Positions 26,313 through 36,110 of a stretch of DNA of 64,000 bases are shown here, in pieces (within the stretch, counting starts at the first letter, position 1; each line of letters starts with the position of its first letter). The DNA comes from Prolixibacteraceae bacterium (GTDB lineage Bacteria; Bacteroidota; Bacteroidia; Bacteroidales; Prolixibacteraceae): the NCBI GenBank assembly GCA_009773765.1, contig WTWZ01000010.1, forward strand, positions 33,088 through 97,087. Direction: 5' to 3'. The notes below the pieces were generated by a model. The model saw only the letters and a list, made by a program, of their open reading frames with translations. It was not told the DNA's origin and made no database searches. A program made the translations under genes and the position numbers.

Positions 26313-27320
26313 CTAATGATAAACCGCTACTTCGTTTTTTTTCTGGTTGGCGCTCAAAATATAGTCGGTATTTCCGGAAGCAAAAACCTGTGTTTGAGTT
26401 GGACCGGCATCCTCTTCAATAACTTCCCGTGAAAATTTACCAGTTGCAAAATCGGTAACTTTAAACATATCGAGTGTGAAAGATCCTCTTCTGTTTCCCA
26501 CAATAATCACAGGTTCAGCATTCACAAAACCGCAACTCAGTCCGTGCCCGAATGACAGTGAATCACTGAATTTCAGTTCCCACTGCTGGCCATTGCGTTT
26601 GTAAACATTGAGCGCCTCGCCGTGAAAGGGTTCGATGGTTACCAGTTCTTCCACATCATCTCCATCCAGATCGATAAAGAAAAATTCGCTGACTTCCTTT
26701 TCAAACAACGATTTTTTCACCCATTTATCCCCGGGTTGCTGCTCAAAATAAAAAATCCCGTCAACGCCCGACATGCAAACGGTTTCTTCGCCATTAATTT
26801 GCGTCCGCAGCATTCCGTGATTCCGGGTCAGGGTATTGTCGATCATTTCCGGTTTCAATGGCAGTTTGATATCATCTTCCAACCGAATCAGGTACATTTC
26901 GCCGGGTTTTGACCAATCGCCTGGGTTTTCCTTGTATTTGCTGACCGAAGCTGCAAACATGTAGTTTTTCCCGTTCCGGTGAAGGATTTCACTCCGATGG
27001 GCAAAAGGCAGATCCATTACTTTTTGGGTTTCCCATTTATCACCCGACCGGCGATGCATAAAAACTCCTGCTTCAGCCCCAATAAACGGCGGGAATAATC
27101 CCATGATGGAAAAGAAAAGATCGGGATTTCCGGGCACAGGGATAAAGCTCATTACACCGCCCGGACAACCGGTTATAAGGCTTGAATCGCCGGAAGTAAG
27201 ATTGTACAGATAAACCTCGGGTTTTGTTTCAGAACCGGCAGCTACAAACATCTCCGAACCAATCTTGAAGGCATTTGCAGTATAAACTGATTCAATATTC
27301 AGTATTACTTTTTTCTTCAT
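26313..27320 (-). CDS. predicted beta-propeller (FG-GAP-like) protein, unknown function
   Basis: A 335-residue protein without a signal peptide (MKKKVILNIESVYTANAF). It shows repeated strands of propeller type, including one clear calcium-loop blade FFFIDLDGDDVEELVTIEP, and blade-like segments YLYNLTSGDSS, YLIRLEDDIKL and DMFKVTDFATG. This suggests a six- or seven-bladed propeller. It converges on the GarR-like gene with one base between stops and is followed by a GntP permease gene on the same strand. A role in the same sugar-acid pathway, such as a lactonase or isomerase-like enzyme, is possible but not shown by any catalytic motif. Confidence 0.6.
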   Translation of the reverse strand: MKKKVILNIESVYTANAFKIGSEMFVAAGSETKPEVYLYNLTSGDSSLITGCPGGVMSFIPVPGNPDLFFSIMGLFPPFIGAEAGVFMHRRSGDKWETQKVMDLPFAHRSEILHRNGKNYMFAASVSKYKENPGDWSKPGEMYLIRLEDDIKLPLKPEMIDNTLTRNHGMLRTQINGEETVCMSGVDGIFYFEQQPGDKWVKKSLFEKEVSEFFFIDLDGDDVEELVTIEPFHGEALNVYKRNGQQWELKFSDSLSFGHGLSCGFVNAEPVIIVGNRRGSFTLDMFKVTDFATGKFSREVIEEDAGPTQTQVFASGNTDYILSANQKKNEVAVYH

Positions 27321-27389
27321 ATCGTAAATTTAGCTGATTATTATTTTGATTTTCAATTCAATATCCATTTAGTTTTCAGAAGAATAAAA

Positions 27390-28724
27390 TTAGCAAAAAA
27401 CAGTGTATATAATCCAAACCACTGTCATTGCTGTAAATCCGATAACCAAAGTTCCCAGGGTATGCAGTTTGTATCCGGTTTTAACATTCATGTCCGACAT
27501 TTGGGTAACTACCCAGAAAAAGCTGTCGTTCACTTGCGAAACGACCATTGAGCCAGCGCCAATCGCCGAAATAACAAGCGCTTTTTCTAGCGGGGAATCA
27601 AATCCTAAAATGCCCATCAAAGGAGCCATTACCGATGCTGTTGTAATAACCGAAACCGTTGATGAGCCCTGGGCGCTTTTTAACGCCGCTGCAATTATAA
27701 AAGGTAACCAGATACTCAAATTTATTTCCGACAAAGAACTCCCCAAAATGTCTGCAATTCCCGAGTTGCGCAACACCATTCCAAATGAGCCGCCAGCCCC
27801 GGTAATCAGAATTATTACTGCCGAGGCCAGCAGGGCTTTTCCAACCCATCCCGTTGTTGAAAGCATGTTCCTGTCGAAATTTTTGGGTAGCCTGAAAGCA
27901 AGAAATACGCCGATGATTAACGCAATCACCGGTTCTCCGATAAATCCGAAAAAAGTTTTGCCAAATCCGGTTCCGAGCGGATTGGTCGGAAAATCGGAAA
28001 CCGACTTTAAAACGATTAACAAAATCGGAATAATGATTGGAATAAAAGCTTTAAATGCAGAAGGGGCTTCCTTAATTTTTTCGATTATCTGCTCTTCACT
28101 TTCGTTGGGATTTGGGTCGATATAAATTCTTGAGGCAAATTTAGTTGCAAAAATCCAAGCCGCGAAAACGGTAACCGAACTTACAACTAAACCAACCATA
28201 ATTACCAACCCGATATCGGCCTGCAAAATACCTGCGGCTGCTATCGGTCCCGGCGTTGGCGGAACAAGGCAGTGAGTAATGGTAAGTCCCAGGCTGAGAG
28301 CAATTGCCGGTCCTGCCAAAGAAATTTTCGCCCTTTTTGAAAGCGCACGGTTTAACGGCGATAATATTACAAATCCTGAATCTGCAAAAACCGGAATCGA
28401 CACAAAATAACCAAGAAATGCCATGGCCAGCGGTACATGTTTTTCACCAACCAAATTCAGTATTTTTTTGGCCATAATATATGCCCCTCCCGATTCTTCG
28501 AGAAAAGTGCCGATAATACAACCAGCAACAATTACGATTCCAATATAACCGATGGTATTTCCAAAGCCCCCGTTAACCGATTTAATAATTTCGGGCAGCG
28601 GCATACCCGAAAGTAAACCGAAACCAATTGCTGCCAAAAGCAATGCAATAAAAGGGTGAAGTTTGAATTTTGTTGTCGAAACAACTATAAACAAAATACA
28701 GGCAAGCAATAGGATAACTAACAT
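27390..28724 (-). CDS. GntP-family sugar-acid permease
   Basis: A 444-residue inner-membrane transporter with about twelve to fourteen hydrophobic helices. The start MLVILLLACILFIVVSTTKFKLHPF and GGFGNTIGYIGIVIVAGCIIG, with FLEESGGAYIMAKKIL and ITHCLVPPTPGPIAAAGIL, are hallmark GntP sequences. Family members import gluconate, idonate, fructuronate or D-glycerate with protons. Proximity to the GarR-like reductase suggests glycerate or a related hydroxy acid, as inference. The upstream neighbour on the same strand is the steroid-reductase-like gene. Confidence 0.9.
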   Translation of the reverse strand: MLVILLLACILFIVVSTTKFKLHPFIALLLAAIGFGLLSGMPLPEIIKSVNGGFGNTIGYIGIVIVAGCIIGTFLEESGGAYIMAKKILNLVGEKHVPLAMAFLGYFVSIPVFADSGFVILSPLNRALSKRAKISLAGPAIALSLGLTITHCLVPPTPGPIAAAGILQADIGLVIMVGLVVSSVTVFAAWIFATKFASRIYIDPNPNESEEQIIEKIKEAPSAFKAFIPIIIPILLIVLKSVSDFPTNPLGTGFGKTFFGFIGEPVIALIIGVFLAFRLPKNFDRNMLSTTGWVGKALLASAVIILITGAGGSFGMVLRNSGIADILGSSLSEINLSIWLPFIIAAALKSAQGSSTVSVITTASVMAPLMGILGFDSPLEKALVISAIGAGSMVVSQVNDSFFWVVTQMSDMNVKTGYKLHTLGTLVIGFTAMTVVWIIYTVFC

Positions 28725-28885
28725 AAATTCAGTTATAAACCGGTTATTGAAATGCAGCCAAAGTCAAAATCAAAAGACATTACAGAAACTGCATTTAAAC
28801 GGATTGAAAGATATTCAATATTTTTCAATTGATTTTGTATTTATTTTAATTAGAACTATTTTTTCTGAAAACGATTATTTTAGCA

Positions 28886-29644
28886 TTACACTAAAAACGG
28901 TAAAACAGCTTTCCTTTTTGCCGGATAATCTGCAAATTCGTTGCGGTACCATTTGTGGTGGCCGAGCGCGCGGGGAACCAGATTGGCCAAAGTCCAAATT
29001 AAAAATGCCAGCGCCGGCAAACTTAAAGTCACGATAAAGAAACCCAGCCAGGTTATAATTTCACCCAGAAAATTAGGGCACGAAACAAACCGGAAAAGCC
29101 CGCCGTAAGGAATTTTATAACCTGTATTTTCACCTTTCCGCAGGTTTATCAGCAAAGTATCGTGGTACTGATTTATAATAAATCCGGCGAGAAATACCAC
29201 AGCGCCAATAAAGATGCGCAAATCGGTATTGAAGTCAATTTTATCTTCGGGAACAAAACGGGCCAGCCAGTAGCCATTAAAAAAACCATTAACCAGGTTG
29301 AAAAAAATAGTCGGCCCCATAATTACAACCGGCATTTTTTTCCCTTTGGTTTTCAGCCTGAACGGATAAATGATTGCCCGGTTAAAATAGTGCCACACCC
29401 AAAGCGCAAAAGCCGTAAGTAAAGTCAGGTTCAGCCAGTTGGTTGTAAGTTGCGCAAAATAAACAAATACCAGCAAAGCAGGCAGTTCCATTATCAGCCA
29501 GCCATGCCGGTTGTTAATCATTGGTCCCCGGTTGGTATTTGAATGTCGTCCGTACGGCTGGGGAATTTTAAGCAAGACAATAAATGTAATTACTCCAATG
29601 CCAATCCAAATCCAGCAAATCAGGTTAAAAATATCGTGCGCCAT
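28886..29644 (-). CDS. steroid 5-alpha-reductase-like (DUF1295-type) membrane protein
   Basis: A 252-residue integral membrane protein with six or seven hydrophobic helices. The C-terminal signature YGGLFRFVSCPNFLGEIITWLGF and the closing HHKWYRNEFADYPAKRKAVLPF match the 3-oxo-5-alpha-steroid 4-dehydrogenase C-terminal family, which binds NADPH there and reduces enone double bonds in sterols and polyprenoids. GRHSNTNRGPMINNRHGWL near residue 32 is the N-terminal family motif. Bacteria generally lack steroids, so the natural substrate is uncertain; a lipid or isoprenoid is likely. Transcribed alone. Confidence 0.83.
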   Translation of the reverse strand: MAHDIFNLICWIWIGIGVITFIVLLKIPQPYGRHSNTNRGPMINNRHGWLIMELPALLVFVYFAQLTTNWLNLTLLTAFALWVWHYFNRAIIYPFRLKTKGKKMPVVIMGPTIFFNLVNGFFNGYWLARFVPEDKIDFNTDLRIFIGAVVFLAGFIINQYHDTLLINLRKGENTGYKIPYGGLFRFVSCPNFLGEIITWLGFFIVTLSLPALAFLIWTLANLVPRALGHHKWYRNEFADYPAKRKAVLPFLV

Positions 29645-29824
29645 AAGGTGTTCAGTTTAAATATTGAGCCCACTAAAAATTGAAACCATAAAAATATTCA
29701 TTTTCCTTTAACTGTCAATTATACGCAGGAATTTCTCCGCAATATCCGGCTTCAAGTACTTTTTGGTTCAAAACGTCAACCGGTTCAATTCCGGTGGAAC
29801 CATTCAAAAAAGGGGTTGGGATTT

Positions 29825-31237
29825 TTAAAATACAAAAGTACCCACCGACCCGCTTATAAGTGAAGATGTAAACACTTCATTTCCAACTTTTAAATTGAAG
29901 TTCTTTTCGGACCCCGAATCATTCAGCACAATGACAATAATTTTTCCATCGGGTGTTTTGAAAGCAACATTTAGCAAGCTTGCCGGAATATTTGAGTCGA
30001 TTCGCACCGAACCCGGACGCACAAATTTTGAAGCATGTGCAACAATATAATATGCCGGTTCGCGGGTGACCAAATCTCCGTTGATGGTCAAAGCTCCCAA
30101 ACATCGGTCGCAACCACCGGGAGTATGCGGTTTTTGCTCAGGGTCGGCGGCCAGGTTCCATTTCAGCACGGTTTTGCACCAGTTGCGCGATGCCCCGATT
30201 ATGAGGTTTTTGATGTGCCACCTGAAATCGCCGCCAAAATTGCCGGGCGCTCCAATCCACTGTTCGGTGAAATAGAGGTTTTTATCGGGGTGTGCTTCAT
30301 GTACCTGGCTTACATTCTCAATCACTCCGCCATACAGGTGAAATGCTGAACCGTCAATATATTTTGCAGCCTCCGGGTCGTTTAAAATGGAAATCGGGTA
30401 ATCGGGCCTGTCGGCATTGTGGTCGTAAATAATGATTTTGGTTTTTACTCCGGCAGCTTTAAAAGACGGTCCCAGGCTGAGTTTTATAAAATCGGCCTGT
30501 TCGTTTGCGGGCATCAGCAAACTTGGATTGTTTCCCGGGTGAAGCGGTTCGTTTTGTACCGTAATCGCATCGATTGTTATTCCCTCTTTTCCCATTTCCT
30601 CAACATATTTCACAAAATATTTGGCGTATGCACCGTAATATTCAGGCTTTAAGCTGCCTCCAATGCTGGAGTTGTTTGTTTTCATCCAGGTTGGCGGCGA
30701 CCAGGGCGAGGCCATGATTTTAATTTCGGGATTGATTGTCAGGATCTCTTTTAAAACCGGAATCAGAAATTTGCGGTCGGGTTCGAGAGAGAACCGTTCC
30801 ATATTTACATCGGTTTCGCCTTCAGGTAAATCGTTGTACGAAAATACTTCGGCATCCAAATCCGAAGCACCCAGACTGATTCTCAGGTAACTGATTCCTA
30901 TATTCTCTTTGTCGAAAGCGAAAAGTTCGGTCAGAAGTTCGTGGCGTTTTGCAGCAGACATGTTATTGATGTGAAAAGCGCTGCCGCCGGTAAGTGTGTA
31001 ACCAAAGCCGTCCATTTCCTGAAATGTTTTTTCAGGCTGTACTTCAATGGTTGGCAGGCTGTTATCAGTAGCCACAGAAATACCAGTTTCCTGTTTTTCG
31101 AATAAGGCTGATTTATCGGGTTTGGTGAGGTAAAACAACATCTCTGCGGGTTTTTTGGGATTTTCTGTGCATTTTGATCCTACGCTAAGGAATACAATAA
31201 AGGTAAAAATGGCAATGTACAAAAATTGATTTTTCAT
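29825..31237 (-). CDS. GH30-family glycoside hydrolase, secreted
   Basis: A 470-residue exported enzyme; I start at ATG 31237 because MKNQFLYIAIFTFIVFLSVG is a signal peptide, with Cys23 a possible lipidation site. FQEMDGFGYTLTGGSAFH opens the (beta/alpha)8 barrel. The acid/base Glu230 is in TVQNEP and the nucleophile Glu325 is in LYFTEQW; MASPWSPPTWMK is also typical of GH30. A small beta-sandwich closes the C-terminus. GH30 covers glucosylceramidase, beta-1,6-glucanase and related beta-glycosidases; the subfamily cannot be fixed by eye. The AraC-TPR regulator is divergently transcribed from the same 123-bp intergenic region and probably controls it. Confidence 0.9.
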   Translation of the reverse strand: MKNQFLYIAIFTFIVFLSVGSKCTENPKKPAEMLFYLTKPDKSALFEKQETGISVATDNSLPTIEVQPEKTFQEMDGFGYTLTGGSAFHINNMSAAKRHELLTELFAFDKENIGISYLRISLGASDLDAEVFSYNDLPEGETDVNMERFSLEPDRKFLIPVLKEILTINPEIKIMASPWSPPTWMKTNNSSIGGSLKPEYYGAYAKYFVKYVEEMGKEGITIDAITVQNEPLHPGNNPSLLMPANEQADFIKLSLGPSFKAAGVKTKIIIYDHNADRPDYPISILNDPEAAKYIDGSAFHLYGGVIENVSQVHEAHPDKNLYFTEQWIGAPGNFGGDFRWHIKNLIIGASRNWCKTVLKWNLAADPEQKPHTPGGCDRCLGALTINGDLVTREPAYYIVAHASKFVRPGSVRIDSNIPASLLNVAFKTPDGKIIVIVLNDSGSEKNFNLKVGNEVFTSSLISGSVGTFVF

Positions 31238-31360
31238 TATGATTAAATTGAGTTGGGTGGTAAAAATACTTAAAACCCAACAACAACACAATTGATATTG
31301 GAAGTGGTATTCGAAAAAATAAATCTGAAAACAGCAAAATTATTACGTAATATTGTACAA

Positions 31361-33182
31361 ATGCAAGTAGAGTTTATACAAAAGCTGACAAATATTGTTG
31401 AAGCCAATCTGGCAAACGATAAATTTGGCACCGAAGAATTGGCCAAAGAAGCCGGTATGAGCCGCTCGAGCCTAAACCGGAAGCTTAAAATAATCTCAAA
31501 TCAAAATGTCAGCCAGTTTATTCGCGAGGTAAGGCTGAAAAAGGCAAAGGAACTATTGCTGAATGAAGATGCTACTGCAGCAGAAATCTCATACCGTGTA
31601 GGTTTTGGCAGCCCAACCTATTTCAACAATTGCTTTCGCGAATATTTTGGGGTGGCGCCGGGTGAACTTAGAAACCGCGAACCTGAAAGCGAACCTGTAA
31701 ACAAACCGGAAGAACAGCCCGTTGAACATATCCTAATAAAGTCAAAACGAACCAAAATCCTGATTGGACTGGTCGTTTTATTAATCATTCTGATTCCGGT
31801 TTCGGTTTTCATTACCAATAAAATAACTCTGTTAAAAGATACAATAAAAGATAAATCAATTGCGGTTATTTCATTTAAGTACCTGAGTGATGAAGCTGAT
31901 AAACAATACCTTGCACATGGTATGATGGATGCCATTCTGGCCAATCTGTCGAAAGTAAAGGATTTGCGCGTTGTTTCGAATACCAATTCCGATCAGTACA
32001 AAGAAAGCAACAAATCAGCCGGTGAAATCGGGAGGTTGGAAAATGTTGCCTACCTTCTCACAGGAAGCCTGCAAAAGAACGATAACCAGTTCAGGTTAAT
32101 TTTACAGTTAATTAAAACCAGCAATGAAAGCAATGTTTGGTCTGAAGTATTCGACCGCGACTGGAATGATGTATTTTCAGTACAAAGCGAAGTAGCCGAG
32201 ACTGTTGCCAGACAATTGCAGGCAATAATTACACCGCAGGAACAGCAACTTATCCGAAAAACACCAACGTCTAATTTAACAGCTTACGATTTTTACGAAA
32301 GAGGGATTGATGTATTGGAGAAATATGAAAATGGGAATAAACGTGACTCAATTGATTTGAAAAAAGCGCAGCAACATTTTCAAAAGGCATTGGAGTTGGA
32401 TTCCACTTTTGCATTGGCATATACCGGTTTGGCAGCAGTTTGCTACTTGAAGTATTACTGGAAAAATTTTATGTCTGAAACTTTTATGGATTCTGTTTTA
32501 ATTTACGCAAACAAGGCGCTTGTTTTTGACCCGCAGTGTGCTGAAGCTTATTTATACAGGTCCAGGGTATATAATCAAACTTCCAAAAAAACGGAAGCTT
32601 TGAAGGAGGTTGACAAAGCCATTCAATTAAATCCAAACTATTACAAGGCATACATGCTTCGGAGTGCCATTTTCAGGTATGAACAGGATTATTTTGGTGT
32701 GATTAGCAACTATTATGAAGCGATGCTTCGCATTCATGCATCACCGGATTATTTAAGAGTCTTTTGTAATATACTTGTAAATTCCGGATATTCTGATTTG
32801 GGAAGAAAGTATCTTCAGCAAGCCCTGGAACTGGATGGAGATTCAGCATCACATTTACGCTGGTTAGCAGGTTGTGATTCAGAATTATCAGGAAATTGTA
32901 AAACTGGGTAGGGGGCACGAAGATCTGTATAGTGCTCAATTTGATATGGCAGAGATTTATGCTTTGTGGGGCGATAAGGAAAAAGCATATAATTGTTTGG
33001 ATATAGCAATTAAACATCCACTCTATCCCAGGTGGTGGGTAGTCTTATACAAATATGTGCCTTTTTTTGACAGTATCCGCCAGGAACCACGGTTTCAGGA
33101 TATACTTAAAGAAGTGGAAGCCAAATACCAGGTTAATCATGAGGGGGTTGGGAAATGGCTGGAAGAAAAGGGGCTGCTGTAA
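31361..33182 (+). pseudogene. AraC-HTH / TolB-like / TPR transcriptional regulator, frameshifted near the end
   Basis: I start at ATG 31361 (MQVEFIQKLTNIVE). Residues ~1-105 form an AraC-type double HTH (LAKEAGMSRSSLNRKLK; AAEISYRVGFGSPTYFNNCF). A membrane helix (ILIGLVVLLIILIPVSVFI) separates it from a TolB-like domain (SIAVISFKYLSD...YLAHGMMDAIL) and TPRs. The first frame stops at 32911 after SGNCKTG, while the adjacent frame continues IQNYQEIVKLGRGHEDLY to KGLL at 33182. Removing one G near 32870 restores AVVIQNYQEIV, so a single-base insertion breaks the last ~100 codons. The layout, cytoplasmic DNA-binding and periplasmic sensing in one chain, is a Bacteroidota regulator type. The likely target is the divergent GH30 gene. 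Confidence 0.82.
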
Positions 33183-33230
33183 ATAAATAAATACCATTTA
33201 ATCCTTTATTATTTGTCTCCTGGGCAATAA

Positions 33231-33278
33231 TTTCAATCCCTGCTCAATTATTTCAATCATTTGTCACGTTTTTCAATC
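33231..33278. repeat. three TTTCAATC words at exact 20-bp spacing
   Basis: TTTCAATC occurs at 33231, 33251 and 33271, exactly 20 bp apart, about two helical turns. The array begins 48 bp after the AraC-TPR gene. Regular direct half-sites of this spacing are how AraC-family proteins bind DNA, so it may be a regulator site; this is only spacing-based inference. Confidence 0.45.
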
Positions 33279-33442
33279 TTTCGGACTATAATTTCTATGT
33301 GGCGCCCGCCATATTGTTCGAAATTTGAATAAAAGATATAAGCATACATTTATACCATTTTTGAGAATTGTTAAATGCTTATTTCTCTGGTTTTTAACTT
33401 AAGTTATTGAAATTAATTGACAGTACTGGGTCGTTCTTAATA

Positions 33443-33473
33443 AACAACCCGGCCAAATTTTAACCGGGTTGTT
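33443..33473 (+). terminator. hairpin terminator after the AraC-TPR regulator
   Basis: A perfect 10-bp stem, AACAACCCGG and CCGGGTTGTT, with an 11-base loop, followed by GAGTAAATTTTTTG. It lies 260 bp downstream of the regulator and fits a Rho-independent terminator on the plus strand. Confidence 0.65.
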
Positions 33474-33810
33474 GAGTAAATTTTTTGATTGTTTAACCAG
33501 GTAAAGAAGTTACAGCTTCTGAAACCCAAAATCCTTGTAAAAATATGAAAAAGGTTCCAATTTTATTTCAGCAGGCCACATGAATATTTTCAGCAATTCC
33601 ATTCATTGAATGTCTTTTAATGATGGAATGATACTTCAGTTGTATCATTTGGGATTTGGATGTTGAAAAATACTGTAATCAACTTTTGTTGATTAAGGGC
33701 TTGTTGTGTCAATTGGGATTTGGCTGTTAGACTTTAACATGCAGTCAATCATATCTTTACATTGATGGTGAACATCAGAATAAATAAAAGTTCATCAAAA
33801 ATGGAAGGTT
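33474..33810. promoter_or_regulatory. dyad-rich region upstream of the T9SS cargo gene
   Basis: No gene. The region holds several nested symmetries: ATGATAC-N7-GTATCAT at 33628-33648, ATCAAC-TTTT-GTTGAT at 33678-33693, and the direct repeat TTGGGATTTGG(A/C)TGTT at 33649-33664 and 33713-33728 on either side of that second dyad. Such clustering suggests regulator binding before the gene at 33811, but no known consensus is matched. Confidence 0.4.
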
Positions 33811-35829
33811 ATGAAAACAAAAGCATTTTTTGCGTTATGCATATTAATATCAACTTTTGCAACAGGTCAAAATCAGGATGAGGAAAAAAATCCGCGAGAA
33901 AAAGTTATTCAGGTTACCACTGTAATTACGGAAAATCCACCGTCGGTTTCATTCAAATGGAATCCGGTTCCCGGGCATTTTAACATTGAGATTTTCAGGA
34001 AAAATAAGAACTCATCAAACTGGGGAAGTGCAATCGCAATATTACCAACCAGCGCAGTTGAATATACCGATAAAAATGTGGAACCCGGAATTGAATATGA
34101 ATATGCAATCAAGGCAAAATGGTGGATGCCCATTGAAACTTATGTAACTGCCGGAATAAAATGCAAGGAAATTGAATCTCGCGGTAAAATCATTCTTCTG
34201 ATTGACAGCGCTGTTGTAACGGGTCTGCAAAATGAATTAAAACGATATGAATCTGATTTGATTGGAGATGGCTGGGAAGTACTTCGCAAGGATATTTCAA
34301 GAAATGCTTCGGTACAATATGTAAAAAGTATTATCCGCGACTTTTATCATTCAGATTCCGAAAATGTAAAAAGTGTTTTCCTGTTTGGGCATATTCCTGT
34401 ACCATATTCCGGAATTAAAGCCTACGACGGGCATACCATAGAACATGACGGTGCCTGGCCTGCTGATATGTATTATGGAGATTTAAACGAAAAATTATGG
34501 GGTGATAAATACGTCAGTTGCACCACAGCAGCAAGGAATGAAAACTGGAATGTACCGGGCGATGGAAAATTTGATGTATGTATTTTGCCTGATAACGAGA
34601 ATATATCATTAGCAATTGGACGTGTTGATTTTTATAACCTTCCTGCATTTCCTCAATCGGAAACCGAACTTTTAAGAAATTATCTGAATAAAAACCACGC
34701 TTTCAGGCACAAAATAATCAACCCGAAAATGCAGGCGCTTGTAGATGATAATTTTGGGATAAAAAATTTTAACGGAGTTACTGAAGCATTTGCTATCAGC
34801 GGATGGCGTAATTTCAGCGCGCTGCTCAATTTTCAGAACATAAAAAAGGGCGATTTTTTTTCCGATACAAAAAATGACAGTTACATCTGGGCGTATGGAA
34901 GTGGAGGAGGGACTTTCACCAGTTGTGTTGGAATTGGAAGCACAACCGATTTTGTAAACCAATCTCCGCGAACCGTTTTTACAGCTTTGTATGGCAGCAG
35001 GTTTGGCGACTGGGATTCGGAGAATAACTTCATGCGGTCGGCACTGGCATCAAACGGATGGATTTTAACCAGTTGCTGGGCAGGCCGTCCGCATTATACT
35101 TTTCACCAGATGGGCATGGGCGAAACAATCGGGCATTGTGTTCGTGCAACGCAAAATAATTTGAACAACAGTAATTATTACTCAGGGCAAACCAACAGGG
35201 GCACCCATACAAGTTTGTTAGGCGATCCTTCGTTACGCATGCACATTGTGCAACCTGTAAATTCGCTCAAATCGGCTGTTACAGAAATTAAAACGGTTAT
35301 GCTAACCTGGAATCAGGCCGACGATAGTATCGTTGGGTATTACATTTATAAACTCGATACATCAACCAAAAAATATATCCGGATTTCGGATTCCCCGGTT
35401 GCAGAAACTTTTTTTGAGGATATTGATCCGGTTGAAGGAAACAACTATTACATGGTTCGCACACTTAAATTAAGCCATGTTGCCAGCGGATCGTACTATA
35501 ATTTAAGCCAGGGCATTTTTGATACAATCCGTTTCGAAAAACAAACGCAGCCTTCTCTTGAAATCACAGCATCACAGGCAAATACCATGAATGAGGCCAT
35601 TATTTATCCAAATCCGTCAACAGGTCATTTTAATATTTCATTTGGTTCGCTACCTGTTCAGCAGGCAACCATAAAAATATACAATCTTCAGGGCAAACTC
35701 GTGCATGTGGCAACTTTTGAAAACACTGCCCTTGAAAGGGTTGATATCGGAACATTACCAAAAGGAATTTATATCGTTTCAGGAATAATTGACAATAAAA
35801 ATATGGTTACCAGAATTATCCTGCAGTAA
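33811..35829 (+). CDS. T9SS-exported C25-like (gingipain-fold) surface protein
   Basis: A 672-residue secreted protein: signal peptide to about residue 19 (TFATGQ), a fibronectin type III-like domain (~35-115), a large central domain (~125-490), a second FnIII-like domain (~495-585) and a C-terminal T9SS type A sorting domain (IIYPNPSTGHFNISF ... GIYIVSGII...TRIILQ). The central domain has VFLFGHIPVPYSG, AWPADMYYGDL and TSLLGDPSLRMH, reminiscent of the C25 gingipain family. The catalytic His/Cys positions appear lost (WAYGSGGGTF; LYGSRFGDWDS), so it is probably not an active protease. It should be exported by the T9SS whose PorW and SprA genes lie in this window. Confidence 0.75.
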   Translation: MKTKAFFALCILISTFATGQNQDEEKNPREKVIQVTTVITENPPSVSFKWNPVPGHFNIEIFRKNKNSSNWGSAIAILPTSAVEYTDKNVEPGIEYEYAIKAKWWMPIETYVTAGIKCKEIESRGKIILLIDSAVVTGLQNELKRYESDLIGDGWEVLRKDISRNASVQYVKSIIRDFYHSDSENVKSVFLFGHIPVPYSGIKAYDGHTIEHDGAWPADMYYGDLNEKLWGDKYVSCTTAARNENWNVPGDGKFDVCILPDNENISLAIGRVDFYNLPAFPQSETELLRNYLNKNHAFRHKIINPKMQALVDDNFGIKNFNGVTEAFAISGWRNFSALLNFQNIKKGDFFSDTKNDSYIWAYGSGGGTFTSCVGIGSTTDFVNQSPRTVFTALYGSRFGDWDSENNFMRSALASNGWILTSCWAGRPHYTFHQMGMGETIGHCVRATQNNLNNSNYYSGQTNRGTHTSLLGDPSLRMHIVQPVNSLKSAVTEIKTVMLTWNQADDSIVGYYIYKLDTSTKKYIRISDSPVAETFFEDIDPVEGNNYYMVRTLKLSHVASGSYYNLSQGIFDTIRFEKQTQPSLEITASQANTMNEAIIYPNPSTGHFNISFGSLPVQQATIKIYNLQGKLVHVATFENTALERVDIGTLPKGIYIVSGIIDNKNMVTRIILQ

Positions 35830-35889
35830 CCATATTCTCGTTTTTTAATTAATGTTGTTTTAGAAATTTACAAGGATGACAGTTTTAAG

Positions 35890-36027
35890 ACTTTCATCCT
35901 TTTTCCACCCCCAGTTCCCCCCTGCATTTTGCACCAAACCGCCAGCTTTTCTGGTCGATGTCTTCAACGCAGGTACTTGAGCACATTACACATATTGTAT
36001 TGGTACAGTGGTATAAACCAAAAGTGT
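35890..36027 (-). pseudogene. 3' relic of an archaemetzincin gene
   Basis: On the minus strand this reads TFGLYHCTNTICVMCSSTCV followed by EDIDQKSWRFGAKCRGEL, which aligns with the last ~43 codons of the intact archaemetzincin gene at 36798-37337. By eye the two DNA segments are about 87% identical over ~120 bp. Homology stops abruptly at 36027, so the 5' two thirds of the gene are missing. The Arg and second Cys of the intact copy are altered, showing relaxed constraint. The relic and the intact 3' end are direct repeats flanking the MntA/HepT genes. Confidence 0.78.
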
Positions 36028-36110
36028 TCCTTTAAGTAAATAACCTCACGTCAATTCAAGTTCAATATTCCAATTTGGTAAGTAACTTATTTAAGTATAT
36101 TTTTGTTTTA

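Noticed and set aside
33628..33648. A third HipB operator
   Set aside because: The heptamers ATGATAC and GTATCAT occur in the opposite order and with a 7-bp gap, so the half-site arrangement differs from the hipB dyads.
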